Source: Lojkania enalia (lineage: Eukaryota; Ascomycota; Dothideomycetes; Pleosporales). From it: 64,000 nucleotides of DNA. The notes beneath the pieces were generated by a model. It had not been told where the DNA came from. It did no database searches and saw only the letters and a list, made by a program, of their open reading frames with translations. Positions within the stretch are counted from its first letter, which is position 1, and each line of letters starts with the position of its first letter. The position numbers and the translations under genes are program-made. Below, piece by piece: positions 22,481-35,709 of this stretch. The stretch covers positions 256,858 through 320,857 of the forward strand of contig ML986619.1 in NCBI GenBank assembly GCA_010094045.1, given 5' to 3'.

Positions 22481-25400
22481 AAGAACCCATAGTTAGGCAA
22501 ACAGCGCCACTATGGACCCACCACACTGCACCACGTGAAGAGCGAGTGACCTTTAAACATACAATCGAATCCAGCGCCGAGCAATGCACTTACACAACAA
22601 ATCCGACCACTCAAGAGAAACACCGTTATCTAATAGTTCCCCCAATCCGGTTTCTGCATCATAAGTCAGATGGCCAACACACACTATAAGCACCAACCAC
22701 ACTTCTCCTCACATCAGCCATACCTCTCGCATCATCCACTAACCCCCCTACCTCTTTCTGCCCAAAGCCTCCAATACTCATAACTTTTATTGATCGTCCC
22801 TAAGATTTCCTCACTCGGTAACACAAGCCTGGAAACCCCGCTTTTCAGAACGAATATCTAGACGCCACAATCCTACATATGCAGCATGCCCGGCCGTGAG
22901 ATGCAAATAAGAACCACTTGGAAAGCTTGTCCGCGGACGTGACTAAAGCTTATCCTGTTTCTTATCCTATTCCTCGTCGGTGGATTGGAGAGGCGTATAG
23001 ATCTACGGGGTTACCCTAGATGAGTACTGCGCTGTTGATAGAAGTGATGATAGAATGAGAAATTTGAATAACAAATGCGCGCCGGAAGTCATGCTGTGTG
23101 CGATATCGGATGATTGAAGGGCCAAATTTGGGCGGATTGTGCTAGTAGATGGGGATGACGACTTAGGATTATCTCGGTGACTCGTTTGGGTAAGCCGGGC
23201 ATGGAAGGGGCTTGAATACATATATGTTGAAGTTGTGATGTTATAGTCACAAAGAACAAAAGGATCTGAGGAAGCATAAAGAGGAATTCTAAGGACGAAA
23301 ACGACTATAAAGGAAGGATGCAAAGAACCAGAAGAAGAAAACCATCAAAATAAGGAAAAAGACCAAGCGAAAATCTTCGAAAGCCTACAAAAGCTAGAAA
23401 GAGAGAGAATTAAGATATCCGTACAGGGCTAAAAAGCGGTGGCGACTCGAGAAAGGAAAGCATGAGAGAGATGGGAATTCCAAAGCAGTGACAATTAAAA
23501 CAGGCAGCGATAACACCGCCCTTGCCGCTAACATGAAAACATATATAACGCCTCCAAAATCACTCACCCAGGCGTTAGCACAGATCCTCAAGCTCCCACC
23601 TTATCTTCCCTATTCCACTAACACAACGGCAAAACAGCCCTTTCGTCGCCACCCTAACCACCCATCAAGCCACACACTGCATATACACACCCATATACAC
23701 CGCCATACATCAAATATCCCTCCAGCTTCACCATCCTATCTCGGCCCCAGAACTATTCCCTTTGAAAGTTTAAGCTGAATCGCATTCCGCGACGTTTCGT
23801 CGGCTGGAAAGACTCTCGACAAAAGCTATGGGAGTGAGATAATTATCGAGAGGCCCGTCATAGCCTGCCTCGACCATGCAGCATATTCGATGCTGGCGAT
23901 CTCGGTCCGCGCTCCTAGTCCCCTCCGAGCCATCGAACTATAGCATACACTGCAGTACCTGGTGGGGATCAAGGTACTCTTCCAGGAAAGGAAAGAATGA
24001 GCCCCTCGCACAATAGCGATGTATGTCCTACCATGAGCCCTGCTACAGTTAATCATTGGACGGTTTTCGCCCAGAAGAGATGGTAAGGGATTACCTGTCA
24101 AGGAGCTAGGGAGGAGAATAAGGCCATAAGACGTACCAAGATGCATGACCTCTCCAACATCCCAAACGAATCAGAACATGAACCGAACCAAGTAATTAGA
24201 CCGTAGAAACACTCCGTCTACCGCGCCCTTACAAGAGCAAGGACCTCCGGCGCGAATCCCGGAGCGAAAACACGAACGTCTTACCGGAAGTAGTAAAATA
24301 CGACTCATCGCCGTAGCTCTTTTTACGTGATAGGTCTTTCGTTGTATTACTTGATTTGAATGTATTGGCTGCCTCTCGTTTTGAGTTTAGTTTGATTGCA
24401 GCCGTCCATTGAACGTCCTATTGATTGGGTGAGGAATATGAGCGGGAGGCTTAGGAGGCGATGCGGCTACGCTGTTTCTACCCAGTCTAAAGAAGGGTCG
24501 AATGCCGCAGCCATGGACTCAAGACACGAAAGAATGTCCGTGGAAACCCGCAAGGCAGCTTACACTAGACCGATGGCACGGCAATCCAGTGTTGAAATCT
24601 AGACTCTACATACTCCCGCTACCACAAGGTTGCTTTTGCTTCTCCTTCGACGCTCATCTACGGCACGTTATTGCTCCAGGCAAAATGGTTGGTGTGAGAA
24701 TGGTCCAGAAAATATCATTTGAAAAGTTCTCGATACTCGGGCTTTTTTCCCTCATCCATCGTGTCATATCCGCATGATAGACTCCTCGTTCGCGGCTAGC
24801 CCGAGGCCCACACCACCATCATATGGTTGCATTCATATAAATAGACATTTTCGCTACCAAGTGAGTATGACCCCATTCTCGCATTGTATCAATCGCCGCA
24901 GGTTCGCGTAGTTCTCCACATACACGTCTGAAATCTCGAGGGCACATACCTACTCCAAAAGAAGCCAATAATGAAGAAAAGAGACCACACCACGCGGCCT
25001 GCTATATGTATGCGTACGCCCTCCTCGCTGCGTCGAATACACAGTACATGTATAATATGTCGGTCGCTCATTCAGATAGTATAGGCCCACCATAATGACC
25101 TCTTTCCATTACCGGCCGTAAGCGGACATCGCAACATGGACGCGAGTTGGACCGTGGTTTGGGGTACCTGCATACCATCGCACCCACCGCTACTACTTAC
25201 CCAGGGAGGCAGCACACCTTCTCTGAAACGAGCACGAGGGACCCGGTGCGAGTTACCGGAGAGGCTCGCTCCGAAGTCGAGTCGGCTCGCTCTGATTCAG
25301 CCGCCCCATCGGTCTATTATACAATATGAGAAGGTGAATATGCTCAACAAGTGCGCCATGGGTGGAACCCTCTTCCCAGCCGAAAAGTGCCATTGGGTGT

Positions 25401-25881
25401 GGGCGCGAAATGAGAAAGGCCCACTGCGCGCACGACCCCACCCACGTGCCCCAGGCTACGGGTTCCCTGCTGTAAGCTCACTACCTAGTCTAGGCAACCC
25501 GGTACGGGCCAAGAATAGGGGAAAAAGCAAGACCTTCGATATCCGGACTCCATAACATAAAAAAAAGGTGCGGAGTGATTCCTCCAGAGTCCCAGCGATC
25601 TAGGATGCGGAAGAGGAACAAGCCATGCATATGTACTTCAATTCGTTCCTGGTGGGCGGAATCGCCTGCGGTAGGGCAGCTTCTATGCGCTATATGTATA
25701 TATATATATATATAATACATGTCTATCAATGTGTCCGAGCGGGCACGGGGTATCAGAAAACAAGACGACAAAAGGAGAAATGTCTAAATGCAAAGTTGTG
25801 CGACGCAGAATGCAAAGGCTAGATTAAATATGCCATATCCTTTTGCCTGGATCAAAACCCATCATTAAGTCGTTAATGCCG
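22481..25881. other. Intergenic, no supported gene
   Basis: About 3.4 kb of near-average composition. Open frames of 60-140 codons overlap each other on both strands and show no domain, signal peptide or exon continuity. The (TA)n microsatellite at 25697-25714 lies close to the end of the zinc-finger gene. An unannotated non-coding RNA cannot be excluded. Confidence 0.4.
25697..25714 (+). repeat. (TA)9 microsatellite
   Basis: Nine perfect TA units, preceded by TATATG, in the 3' flank of the minus-strand zinc-finger gene. Confidence 0.9.
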
Positions 25882-27730
25882 TTAGCTTTGCGGCGAAAAC
25901 ACATGCATTTGTTCGTGAGGTAGGGGGTCGTTGCGATAAGGCGGTCGCATTGCCATCGGATGATGCGTTGGAGGCTGAGCGAGGGGCTGGTGATGCTGGA
26001 TGGGCATCATGAAGTCTACCTCGCCCATATCGGCCGGCTCTACCTGCGATGTCGGCCGCGAGTGTGGAGAATTACGCCGTGACCCCATACTGCCGCCCAT
26101 CTTGCGTAATGGTTTCGTAATGATATGACCCAGGGAAGGTCGATCGTAGTATTGTGATTCCTCAAATGAGGGTGCACTATCGAAGTAGTTCGGGTACCAT
26201 GATCCAAGCGGATTTGAAGGCTTCCCAGGGTCAACAAATCCAGCATTCTGTGGATGTTCAGGGGCATCGATGGGTGTGTTTGGATCTAGCGTATTTGGGA
26301 TCTGAGGAATATCAGGTTGAGTGAGATCTAGGAATTCCCCTGGATCGATATCCATATAGCTGATGCGTCGCCCAGCAGAATCAGTCATCTCCGCATCTCC
26401 ATACGGTGATGTGCTGGGTTCGAATACGCCAGCGTTGTGGAACTTGCTGCTTGATTGTAGTAAGGCCGCATTCACCAGAGCGAGCCTTGACCTCGACAAC
26501 GAATTGTTCGGATTCCCGATGAGAATCTGCATGCGCTGCTCCTTTGTTAACTGATCGACATTTGGAACGGAGTCCCTGCTAGGCGTCACAAACCCGGCTG
26601 GCATCTCAATCTGTGAAGTATCAATAGGGATGTCCGATCGCAAACTCAAGGCTATAATGAGAACATCCTCCCGACTAGGTCGAAGGTCACAGCACTGTAG
26701 CTTCTGCCTAAGGGTCCTTGTATTGTCGGGACACCAAGAGATTTGGGATCGAGACTCTTTCAGACGATCGTCCAGACTGGCAACAAGCTCCTTCCAAGTA
26801 TCGTGCAACGCTTCCTGTCGTATGAGATTCCGAAGAACATTGGAATACTTCCACTGTTCAAAGGTGGCGCCATTCTTCATGTGCTTGGCGACGTGATCGC
26901 ATCGCTCATCCCATCCAATGCTGACTTCTTTGCATTTATCGAATCCACAGCCGAAAACTCGCCGCGGAAGAAGACGTATACCAATATCGGTAATAGAAGG
27001 CAGTGGGCGACCCGAGTGATAGCGCTGATGATGCTTTAGGAAATCTTTTTGTCGGTCGAAGACTCGGTTGCACCCATGGACATTGCAAGGCCAGTCCTCT
27101 CCCGTCTCGTGCATCCTCATCTCATGCTTCTTCCAGTCCGACTTCGCTTTGAACGTTTTCTGAACCTTGGATTCTGCGCAATATGTACAGAACATGTAAG
27201 ACTCTCCAGCTTGGCTCTGGCTGCTTTTCTCGGTTGTAAAAGTCACCGGGGAGGCAATGCTGGTCATATCCTCCTCGGTCGGAGGGAAACTAGACGATAC
27301 ATTGGTATCGAGAGGGCTGCTATCTTCGGATGCCGGGGTGAGAACGGCCGGAACAGGCCTTGTGGGGTCGAGGCCGCTCGGATAAGACCGAGGCTCTGGC
27401 CGTCTTATCGACGAGGTTGATGAGCGCGAAGATGCGATAGACGGTGCGATTCCGCTGCTCCCAGTGGAGGTTGAGAACGTCGACGCGACAGAAAGGCGCG
27501 ACGAGAGCCGAGACCGAAGCGAGGAATTCGAGGATGTGTAGGACGAAGCTATCGACCCGCGACCTAGGCTATGTGAGCTCCCGCGCGTACAAACCCGAGG
27601 ACCAGGGGGCAGGCTCACGCGAATCGATGACCTGCTGGAACATGCGTTGAATCATTTGCGGATGATGTCTCGCCAACAGCGCCTCCACATGTCGCATGGA
27701 ATCTTCCGGGATCTCCACGTTGTCGTCCAT
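25882..27730 (-). CDS. C2H2 zinc-finger protein, paralogue 1
   Basis: Probable nuclear DNA-binding protein. Exon 1 (27730-27619) encodes MDDNVEIPEDSMRHVEALLA and about 17 more residues; a 55-nt intron (GTGAGC...AGCCTAG) joins exon 2 (27563-25882), for 597 residues. A Ser/Arg-rich disordered stretch (about 38-160) is followed by three consecutive zinc-finger-like units: FCTYC...KKHEMRMH, WPCNVHGCNRVFDRQKDFLKHHQRYH (a canonical C2H2 finger) and VFGCGFDKCKE...RCDHVAKHM. A conserved helical block follows (EQWKYSNVLRNLIRQEALHDTWKEL). The C-terminal 200 residues are P/S/Q-rich. The same finger order plus W-x-Y-x-x-x-x-R-N-L-x-R block occurs in the gene at 35710-37243. The exon-1 join rests on splice signals and frame only. 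Confidence 0.82.
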
Positions 27731-30700
27731 GATGATGGTGGTGATGATAGTGGAGGATCGGAGCGAGACTGAGGGATGATTAAACGACGAGGTAAAGTGG
27801 GCCGGAGAAGCTTGACATTCCTCTTGAGTAGCGGAGTTCAGGAAGGCCCCTCTGCCGGAGCAAAAGACGAGCGAAACAGTGCGCAGGCGAAGACGGCGGA
27901 AGGAAGGTTAGCTAAGAGGAACGACAGCAACGCGGGCGGCGAGGGAGACGCAGTCTGGGACGGGTCGAGTGAATGAACGTGAGGTAGGGGGATGCAGCGG
28001 TACGGTTATGGTTGGTGCGACGGTTGTTATATCACATCATCAGGGTGCAGCGGGGAGCGCGGGAGGGAAATGTTCTGGAAAGCCCGTAGAAGAAGCTAAA
28101 TCTCAGGTGCGTTCGTATGGCGCTCTAGCGCGGCGTCAACTTTGACCAGCACCGTGGTCTGAACCCAGAACTGGGGCAAGGCTGAGGGTTGACCGCGCGC
28201 GCCAAGTCGCTGCGCGTTTGATGCTCGCAGGGTCTGGATGAAGACGTGGGCAGGCAGCGAACAATCGTTCGTCCAGCGGGCCAGCCGGGCGGCGGGCAGC
28301 CGTCGCTATGCGATGGAGACTACGAAGACTACGGTGACTATGGAGACTATGGAGACTACATATGGGAGACGCCACGGGCAAGCGTTCGAATGACCGTGGG
28401 GTGAATGTTGCGAGGTCTTGCCTCGCAATGGCCGCTATATCCCTCTCCCTCTAGGCTGGGATTGAACTGTATGGGCAGATCGAGGGCTTACGCTCCCGCC
28501 GTGGGCGGCTTGCAATTGGGCGCTGGGCTGCTGCAAGGGGTGACGCCGTTGGTACTCCGTACCTGGATGACGCAGACTCGCAATTATCTCTCGCTCCAAA
28601 TGCGCGCTGGGAGTGACATGCAGCCGGCGACGGAGACAGAAGCAAAGAAGCAAGTGGAGCCAGTGACAGGCGCTCTCGAGGCCGCATCCTGGTCTCGAGG
28701 CATTTGGCCCCCCCGCAAGCGAGCTGATCAGCTGGCCCATCACTGCGCTTTCAACTGTGGGTGTAGGTGCGCGTCCGTGAACTGCTTCCACCTGCTCCTC
28801 GCCGCAGCGCCCTAGGGGAGGGGGTGTTGGAAGCACAGCAACGCCGCCCATACATACATACATATTGTTCATGTATTAGGTTGGATGCCTGTCTCCTCGC
28901 CGTTGCCGAGGGAAAGGCCTGGGTCTGCTCCAACAACCACTGTGGCGACCAAGGGAGGGGGGGGGGCTGCTGACGGACGCACAGCCCAGCGACATGGGGC
29001 GGAGAAATGCCCTTGTCCATAATCGCTGCCTCAGACGCCTCTGATCTGTGTGCTGATAATGGTGGTGCAAGCATGGTGCTGTAATAGAATGGATGGCTGG
29101 CCTCTGGGCCCCTCTGGAGAGGACAGGGAGCGAACCGACCTCTAGTTATTGCGAACCTTTACTGCGAACGCACACGCAAGGCGACGAATGGGTTGATACC
29201 TACAGCGGGATGGCCGGAAAGCATGGACGGGGAATGATGAGTTCGAGGAAAGACTAGCTCGCAGGGGAGTGCAGACTGCTTCGAGTCGTCGAGCTGCATG
29301 TCGGTAAGGGTGTCGCAATCGTGAGGACGTGCTGCGACAAATGAACCGATAACGATAACAGGACGGCAATCTCTCGCTCGCCCTTTTGGATAGCTGCTGT
29401 ACCGCCAGCCTATCTGCTCGTCCGTAGCCGAATCTGGGGCCGACGCAGCCCTAAAAAAAGAAAGCCAACCCCTCCGCGATATTTGACCACAATTTAAAAT
29501 CAGAGAGCTCAATTAAAAGCGCGTCGCAGAGGCGGACGCAAGTTTGATAGAAGGAATCCCATTATATTATCATGCGCGACAAGCCTTGACTACCTTCCAT
29601 TCTGGGAAAGCGGCCAAGCGACCCGGGCACCGATTAACGTCACGTGATTGCGCGTCAACGCCTCGCGCCAAGAGCTTGGAATCCGCCCACTAGCCCCGAC
29701 GGAAACCTACTACCAGTGAATGTTAGGCGCAAGCAACCACCCCTCTAGTCATATCGCCCAAAACTCTTACTCGAAGAGTAGGAAGATTCTACTGCTCTGC
29801 AGCTCCTTAACTACTACTCCCAAGCTAAACCATCCCCCGAAACCCAGAGAAAGATGAGACTAGCGCTCTTTGGGGACCGCCTTTTCACTTCTCTCCTCTC
29901 TATTTCTGAACCGCCTTCTCGCAATGCTCTCGGCTGCTCTCAGCAGGACTGAAAGCAGTAGCTTCGCGAGACTTCACTGACCACTTTGGGCAAGCGCGCT
30001 ATATCCAACATCTCTTCTACCGATCGTCCGGCAAAGGTTGGTAGGTTCTACTGATTGAGCTCGGTAAAGAGCCTTCTAGAACGGGGACATTGGTTAAATA
30101 GGAGTTCACGGGTGCTGCTAAGGCATTCCTGAAAATCAACTTCACGGAGGCACGGAGGTTCCAAGTTTGGCAGGGTTGGTAACACAACAGCCACCCTAAA
30201 GGCACCTTGTGTAGCTCGAGTATCTGGCATCTGCAGGGTTTGGCAAAAGTGTACATATCCCCCAAAGCTGATCATCGATTCCAACTACTCGAAGTTAGAA
30301 GGATATCATCCAAGACCTAAGTAGGTACCAAGGCGGAAAGAACGATGATGAGGTGTTTTGCCTGCTGCTGCATGTTGTAAGGTTGAGCGTAAATTCCAAG
30401 CTCTGGACCGGGCTCTGTCCAAGGTCTACTCCCACGTGGTATTTGCACTCATTTGAGCCCCATCTGGGTGCTCGGGTCGTGCCTCTCAGTGCCAGAAAAA
30501 GATCATTAAATCACTTCTCCAACCACAATCGAGCTCTTTCGCTATTGAAAATTTCTCTCAATCCCTCCAATTGTCTGGGTAAGTCACGCCAGAATATCTA
30601 TGAACGAGAGCCGCAAATTCAATGTAAACCCCACCTCCCGGCGCCTCGCTCAACTTAAAGTATAAACGCTAACAACCCATAGCAAAACCCCAAGCCCCCA

Positions 30701-30734
30701 CACACAAACACCAACGACTTCTAGAACCAGCAAA
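27731..30734. other. Long intergenic region, no supported gene
   Basis: About 3 kb between the divergent zinc-finger and small secreted protein genes. The part next to the zinc-finger gene is GC-rich (27.8-29.0 kb). It contains a 9-bp-like repeat (GACTATGGA variants) at 28316-28362 and a CATA tetranucleotide run near 28850-28863. Open frames are numerous because GC is high, but none carries a domain or exon continuity. Confidence 0.45.
28316..28362 (+). repeat. Imperfect 9-bp tandem repeat
   Basis: About five copies of GAGACTAYG, varying as GAAGACTACG, GTGACTATG and GAGACTATG. It sits in the long upstream region of the zinc-finger gene. Confidence 0.7.
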
Positions 30735-31394
30735 ATGTTCACCACACTTCTCATCGCCCTTGCCTTTCTCCTACCCACCCTATCCGCCCCACAAAAACCC
30801 CAAGACAACAAATACTTCCTTCGCGTCTTCGAGTAAGCATCCCTTCCTCCCACACTCCTAAATCCCTCTCTCACGCATCCTAGCGGCTCACAACCCTGGC
30901 ACAAACACCCAATAACCCTTCTCCCGACCAATAACCCCGGTATCCAGAACCTCAGCACCGTCCCCCAGACACCCCCACTCTACTTCACTCTGACCACGAT
31001 TCCGGGTTCCGTGAACAGGGTTGCACTAGAAGTCCTACACGCCAACAACAACGATGAATCCGATAAACACTGGCTCACCGCTATCCAAGCTTCCTCCTCC
31101 CTGGATGCCAAAATTGCCATTATGCCTGGCGCGGACCCGTCGAATGCCGCGGCGAACTGTCCGCCGGAAGAGAAATGCGTGGCGGACGGCTGGACTTGGG
31201 CAATGCAGAGAAGGGGCGGAAATGGCACGCATCAGCTGATGTATGGAGGGACGCCGGGGACGTTTACGGCGGTTAGGGAGGAGGGGGTGGCGGGGTGGGA
31301 TATTTATTGGGAGAGAAGTGCGGGTATGGGAAGGGCGATTAGGATTCAGGCTGTGTATGCTGGGGATGGGGCAATTGTGAAGGCGGAGTGGTGA
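30735..31394 (+). CDS. Small secreted protein, unknown function
   Basis: Exons 30735-30832 and 30884-31394 join across a 51-nt intron (GTAAGC...ATCCTAG), giving 202 residues. The N-terminus MFTTLLIALAFLLPTLSAPQ is a strong signal peptide with likely cleavage after LSA. The mature part has two cysteines close together (NCPPEEKC), enough for one small disulfide loop, two N-glycosylation sequons (NLS, NGT) and a Trp-rich C-terminal half. I recognise no enzyme motif. Size, secretion and lack of family resemble fungal extracellular or effector-candidate proteins, which is inference only. The signal peptide sits entirely in exon 1, so a search of single open frames would miss it. Confidence 0.8.
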
Positions 31395-31571
31395 TGGAGG
31401 TCATGGGCACGCTTGGTTAGGCACGTCTGCCATTAGGGATTTTCCAATGATATAAATAATGATATTAAGTAGATAAATGTACGAGGAAACATATTCACAC
31501 ATTCCTTGATATCAAAATCTCTCCAGTTCATTCATATGCCACAACCAACCCAGTACATACCTCTTCCTGTC

Positions 31572-33200
31572 TTAACCTCTCCCCCCCCCCCCCCCCAAAT
31601 CCGCCGCCGAATCGATCAACATGCTATCGCACCCCACCGCCACTATAATCCCCATCGTCACCGGCAACGTCTCATTGCGCTCGCTGTCCCTAGACACGTA
31701 CGTCCGCTCGCCAATCGGCACAGTATAATCTGGCGTTGCGGACAGCTCTGACATGAGCGTTCCCAGATGCTCTGCTGCGAAAATCGCGCTCAGCGGCTCG
31801 ATATACTGGCTGTAGTAGTCCTCGGTCCCGGCGTCCATAGTGCATAGGACTAGCGCTTCCTCGCAAGTGGGCGTTAGCTCGAAGCGGAACTAACGCTAGA
31901 AGGTCTGGTAATATTTTGTTGCGGTGACATAGCTTTCGTATGGCAGGTTGACGCTTCTGGTCCGGCGCACCCTCATCATCGGGTTCAGGTACGTTGCTTT
32001 TCCGAGTTGGCTAACTATTGTTTGAGGAAGGGGTGCCTAAGGAAGTAGTATTGGTTGTAGTTTGCGATATTGGAGTATGTGAAGCCGAGGTAGGCGTATA
32101 TGCTTCCTAATATGTTTGTGTAGGCGCTGAAAGAAGAGTTCGTGTTGATTAACTCGGTGGTGGTGTTGAGGAAGATGGAGAGCGTGCTAATAAAGGATTC
32201 GAAGATGGGCATGCTAGTTTCATAGAGGATGGGCTATAATTCCTCGGGGATATGAGGCGCTTTGGGTAAGAGCTGTAGGGGGTTTGTTGGAACCTAGGGT
32301 TTGTATGTTGCTTGGAGGGGTTTGGCGGAGCAGGCTAGCAGACCGGTGTGTCGGAGATAGGAGAGATCGGGGGTATGCTGTCTAACGGAATGCGGCTCTG
32401 GTACTCCGCATCCCGAATAGACCGTTCGCCATCGAAGAAAGACGTATAGAGGCCTTAGTGTCAGATTCAGTGCTGAAACCGAGCCATTCAGAAGCCGCAA
32501 GTCCGGCGTCGGTACCGGCAGATGAATCTTGAGGATGCTGATAATTATCTCTGCGAGGATTGAAAGGCGTATGCTGGGCTACATAATCAACTGTGGATCA
32601 CTCCCCTAGTGAGAGAACTGTGGATCCTTTTCCCAGCGACTTCTATTCTGAGAGTTCGTAATGAACGGGCGCTTTCTGCAGCGAGATCTATCATTTCTCG
32701 ACATGAACGGCTTCCTCCGCTTGTCCTTATGCCTTTTAGATTGTAGAGATCCTTGAAAGTCAATATCTTTCCTGCTAAGCGCTTCTCTTCAGCCGGTACT
32801 GTACAGTAGAGCCTTGATGGGACAGCAGCACTCAAGGTGTCGTAGGGATTGGTTAACACTAGTCTAGTGATTGGAATATAGGTGCCATTCGGCCCTTCCA
32901 TCACCGACTCAAGGAATGCAAAACTGTAATCCCAGGAGAGTCAGTATACCTTAGGGACGTCATCTGAAGGATGAAGGTATAGCCTGGATATCAATGAAGT
33001 GTCTGGCGTCTTGTGAATCTTGACGCAGTCGATATCTGACAGATACTTCTGTGCATCTCCAGAAATGTCCCTAGGGCCAACAAAAACAATTCTGTCCAAA
33101 ACAGACTCAAAGAAAACATCGTTCGACGAGAAAGAGAGATAAGTGAGCCGTGTAGCTTCGGTAGTAGGTTCGTTAGAGCGCTCAAGAGATATGGCAATGA
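31572..33200 (-). pseudogene. Decayed unknown protein gene
   Basis: Protein-like segments follow one another on the minus strand but in different frames with intervening stops. Near 33197-32990 I see ISLSRRTMFSLSLFWTEL. A 105-codon frame lies at 32904-32587 (GTYIPITRLVLTNPYDTLSA). Another segment at 32212-32015 has PIFESFISTLSIFLNTTTEL. The last (31860-31572) has TMDAGTEDYYSQYIEPLSAI and ends in a Gly run encoded by the C16 tract. Splicing does not obviously reconcile them. I do not recognise the family. It could instead be a gene with many introns, so the pseudogene call is moderate at best. Confidence 0.4.
31581..31596 (+). repeat. Poly-C tract, 16 bases
   Basis: An uninterrupted C16 run. 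On the minus strand it encodes the glycine run at the end of the decayed gene. Length change would shift that frame. Confidence 0.85.
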
Positions 33201-35709
33201 GATCTGGAGAGTGGTATGAAGTAATGTTGAGTTGAATAACCGTTATTGCTTAAGCAATCGGGGCTAGATGTAATAGGGCGAAGAACTTAATCTTGCGGGG
33301 AAGCCTGAAGGTAGGGCATGTGACTGAAGAACGGAGACTGGTGGTTTATATGCATATACTACACAGGATACTGTGCGTCACAAATCTGCTCATCAGACTG
33401 ATACAATTTAGATGCCGGATAGAGGCTATGATGGCAGCATTGTACACGGCCCTGGCATCAATGATAGGAGGAGAGTGACCTGGCATTGAATATCGTCCAT
33501 CGCGACGGAGGGGAGAGGCGAATGAGGTATGATAAGATGAGAGGACGTAAGGCTAGGCTTATTTAGTAACTGCTGTGATACGGCCAATAAGCGTTACAAA
33601 TGCGGGAGCGTTGGGCTCGGGGCCGATGCGACGCATGCAGGAACGGCCCCAGTTGTTGGGTCGAGCGGCGTGCTCGCTAGCCGGCCGCTATCGGCGACTT
33701 ACTATCATGCCGGCACATTCTGGAAGACTTGCAAAGATCCTCGAGATCTCCGAGCCTTGGTGATTGAAAATCAATAATGCTCTGCCCTCCGGTCAAGGTT
33801 TGTGTAATAATGGGGTTGTTTTCTCGATTTCTCCATGAGGGGGTTGGGAATTCTCGGACCCCTTTTTTAGACGGTCCTGTTTCTGATAGCAGCTGCAACC
33901 TACCCACTACCCATCGAAAACAGCTATTAAGATCATTTCATATTTCCTTCTGGCAGCATTGTGTGTTCTAACGTGTCTAGTAAGCCTTAGCAGATGCTCC
34001 AAAATCTCACCTTTCCCTCATTCCGGGACCCTGGCGGGATGGCTGGCTGTACAACACCTCCACCGTCTATGCTCTGCATATGGGCTGCATGAAAGCCGAT
34101 CACCCGCGAAAAGGGGCTTCCTTCGACCGAAAAGACAGTCAACGCAGACTGCGCTGCAGGATACTTGCCGCTCGCTGTTTTCACCGGGTTTCTGGGTATC
34201 GAGGCTCGAGAAGCTACAACGTGTCAATTGGAGGTGTGAACAGGAGGTGTGCGCAGGCGGCTTCCTAGGCTCTGGAACGACTGTTTATGAAACAGGAGAA
34301 GCGTTACAATATGTTGACGAGACTTCTAGACCAGAAAGATAATTCCCCCGTCATGAAGCCTGTGGTTTACTTTCTATAGTATTGTGAGGAGATCGCCTAG
34401 TAGGTCGCAATCTCTCTTAACAAAATAACGGGCATCATGAACTCGATCTCAGGAAAGGTATTTGTGCGTGACATTTGCCACTTTCGTCTGTTTTTAGTTC
34501 AATTCTTTCATCATATTCGATGGTCTTCTTGAAGTTTGCTCTATCGGCATCCTCCCCGTATTTTCAGGCCTGTAGTTTGAGCAACGTGCTGATATCCGAC
34601 GTTACTACTTAGGGAGCATTGCTCAGGACGCAGCCGTCGGAGGACGATTCTTATCTGCATCCTTTCACCGCTACTTTCGTCTCCAGTCGAAACACGAACG
34701 TGGGCGCAGCTCTATACCGAACCCATCCGACCTAGACATTTATATGCATCGGGACCCTTGTTTGCTGTCTCCTCTGCCTGTTTCTTAACCACCCACTGGC
34801 CTGACCAAGAGCTGTTGAGCCTCCATTAAGTGCCAAGGCTCCGGTGAGAATACCGATCTGAAACAACATCAAACGCCACCGCTGATTGCCACCGCAACTA
34901 AACGAGAGGGCTAGTTGAGAAAACAGGGAATTTTGTCAGATAACACTCGTGTACCTGCATAGGCTCGGTCAGGTGAACTAATTCTTGCATAAGTCATTTC
35001 GTTTAGTTCAAACTCTCATGATCTTCCATGTTCACTTACAGACCGATAACACTGCCCGGTAAACTCGCAATATGCTCCAGTAAACTTTTCTACCCACCCT
35101 CCAAAAGTACACATTACATGCGTTATGAGACGAGATCTGCAAAGAAATTGTTTTGTCCGGAAAGCTCCGCCAGTGGAGCACTGACCAAGTTACTTGCTTT
35201 TTCTCACATTGCAGCGGCGTCGTCCTGGGCCCGCGGTCACACGCCAGAGAGAGCCGATTTCCCCAGAAAATCATGGCCGTAGCTTCTGCGACGTACACGA
35301 TGGGCTTTGTGAGCATGAGAGCTGCGAGTACAGATAAAACGCACTTAACCCCAAGGCAGGTTAATGCAGCAGGATCTCCTACCTCAGTCATTACCTCTTC
35401 ACACAGTATAGTTTTTCGTAAGCTTATTCTTTACTGGCGCTCCTTAATACCACTGTCGTTTCTGAAAATTCATTGCTTAATTTACAGGGTGTCTCCGCCC
35501 GTGGCTGTAAGGATTCCGGATCTAGTCATTATTACGGGCTTTTTTCCATCACAGGAAGGTCACCGAAGAATCGCAGCAGTGTGGAGTACGTCTCGATCCG
35601 TTTTAAGTCGTTATATCTAGGTAAGGGGAGAGATACCGGTCATCGACGCCAATCAGCCGCAAGCGATCGATTCCTCTTCCCCGCAAAGCCCCACGCGGTC
35701 CACATTACA
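33201..35709. other. Intergenic, no supported gene
   Basis: About 2.5 kb with scattered open frames of up to 155 codons on both strands, often overlapping one another. None has a recognisable domain, and I could not link any into a spliced gene. Part of this must be the promoter of the second zinc-finger gene. Confidence 0.45.

Noticed and set aside
24180..24320. Possible tRNA (CGCGAATCCCGGAGCG resembles a T-arm)
   Set aside because: No matching acceptor stem, D-arm or anticodon arm could be folded around it by eye, and the T-loop lacks the GTTCRA consensus.
33959..34342. 127-codon + frame in gene-poor DNA
   Set aside because: No start context, domain, signal peptide or splice partner; composition like its surroundings.
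35032..35620. Overlapping frames on both strands (119 and 155 codons)
   Set aside because: They overlap each other, lack domains and could not be joined to flanking exons. A hydrophobic N-terminal part of the minus frame was tempting but is not a clear signal peptide.
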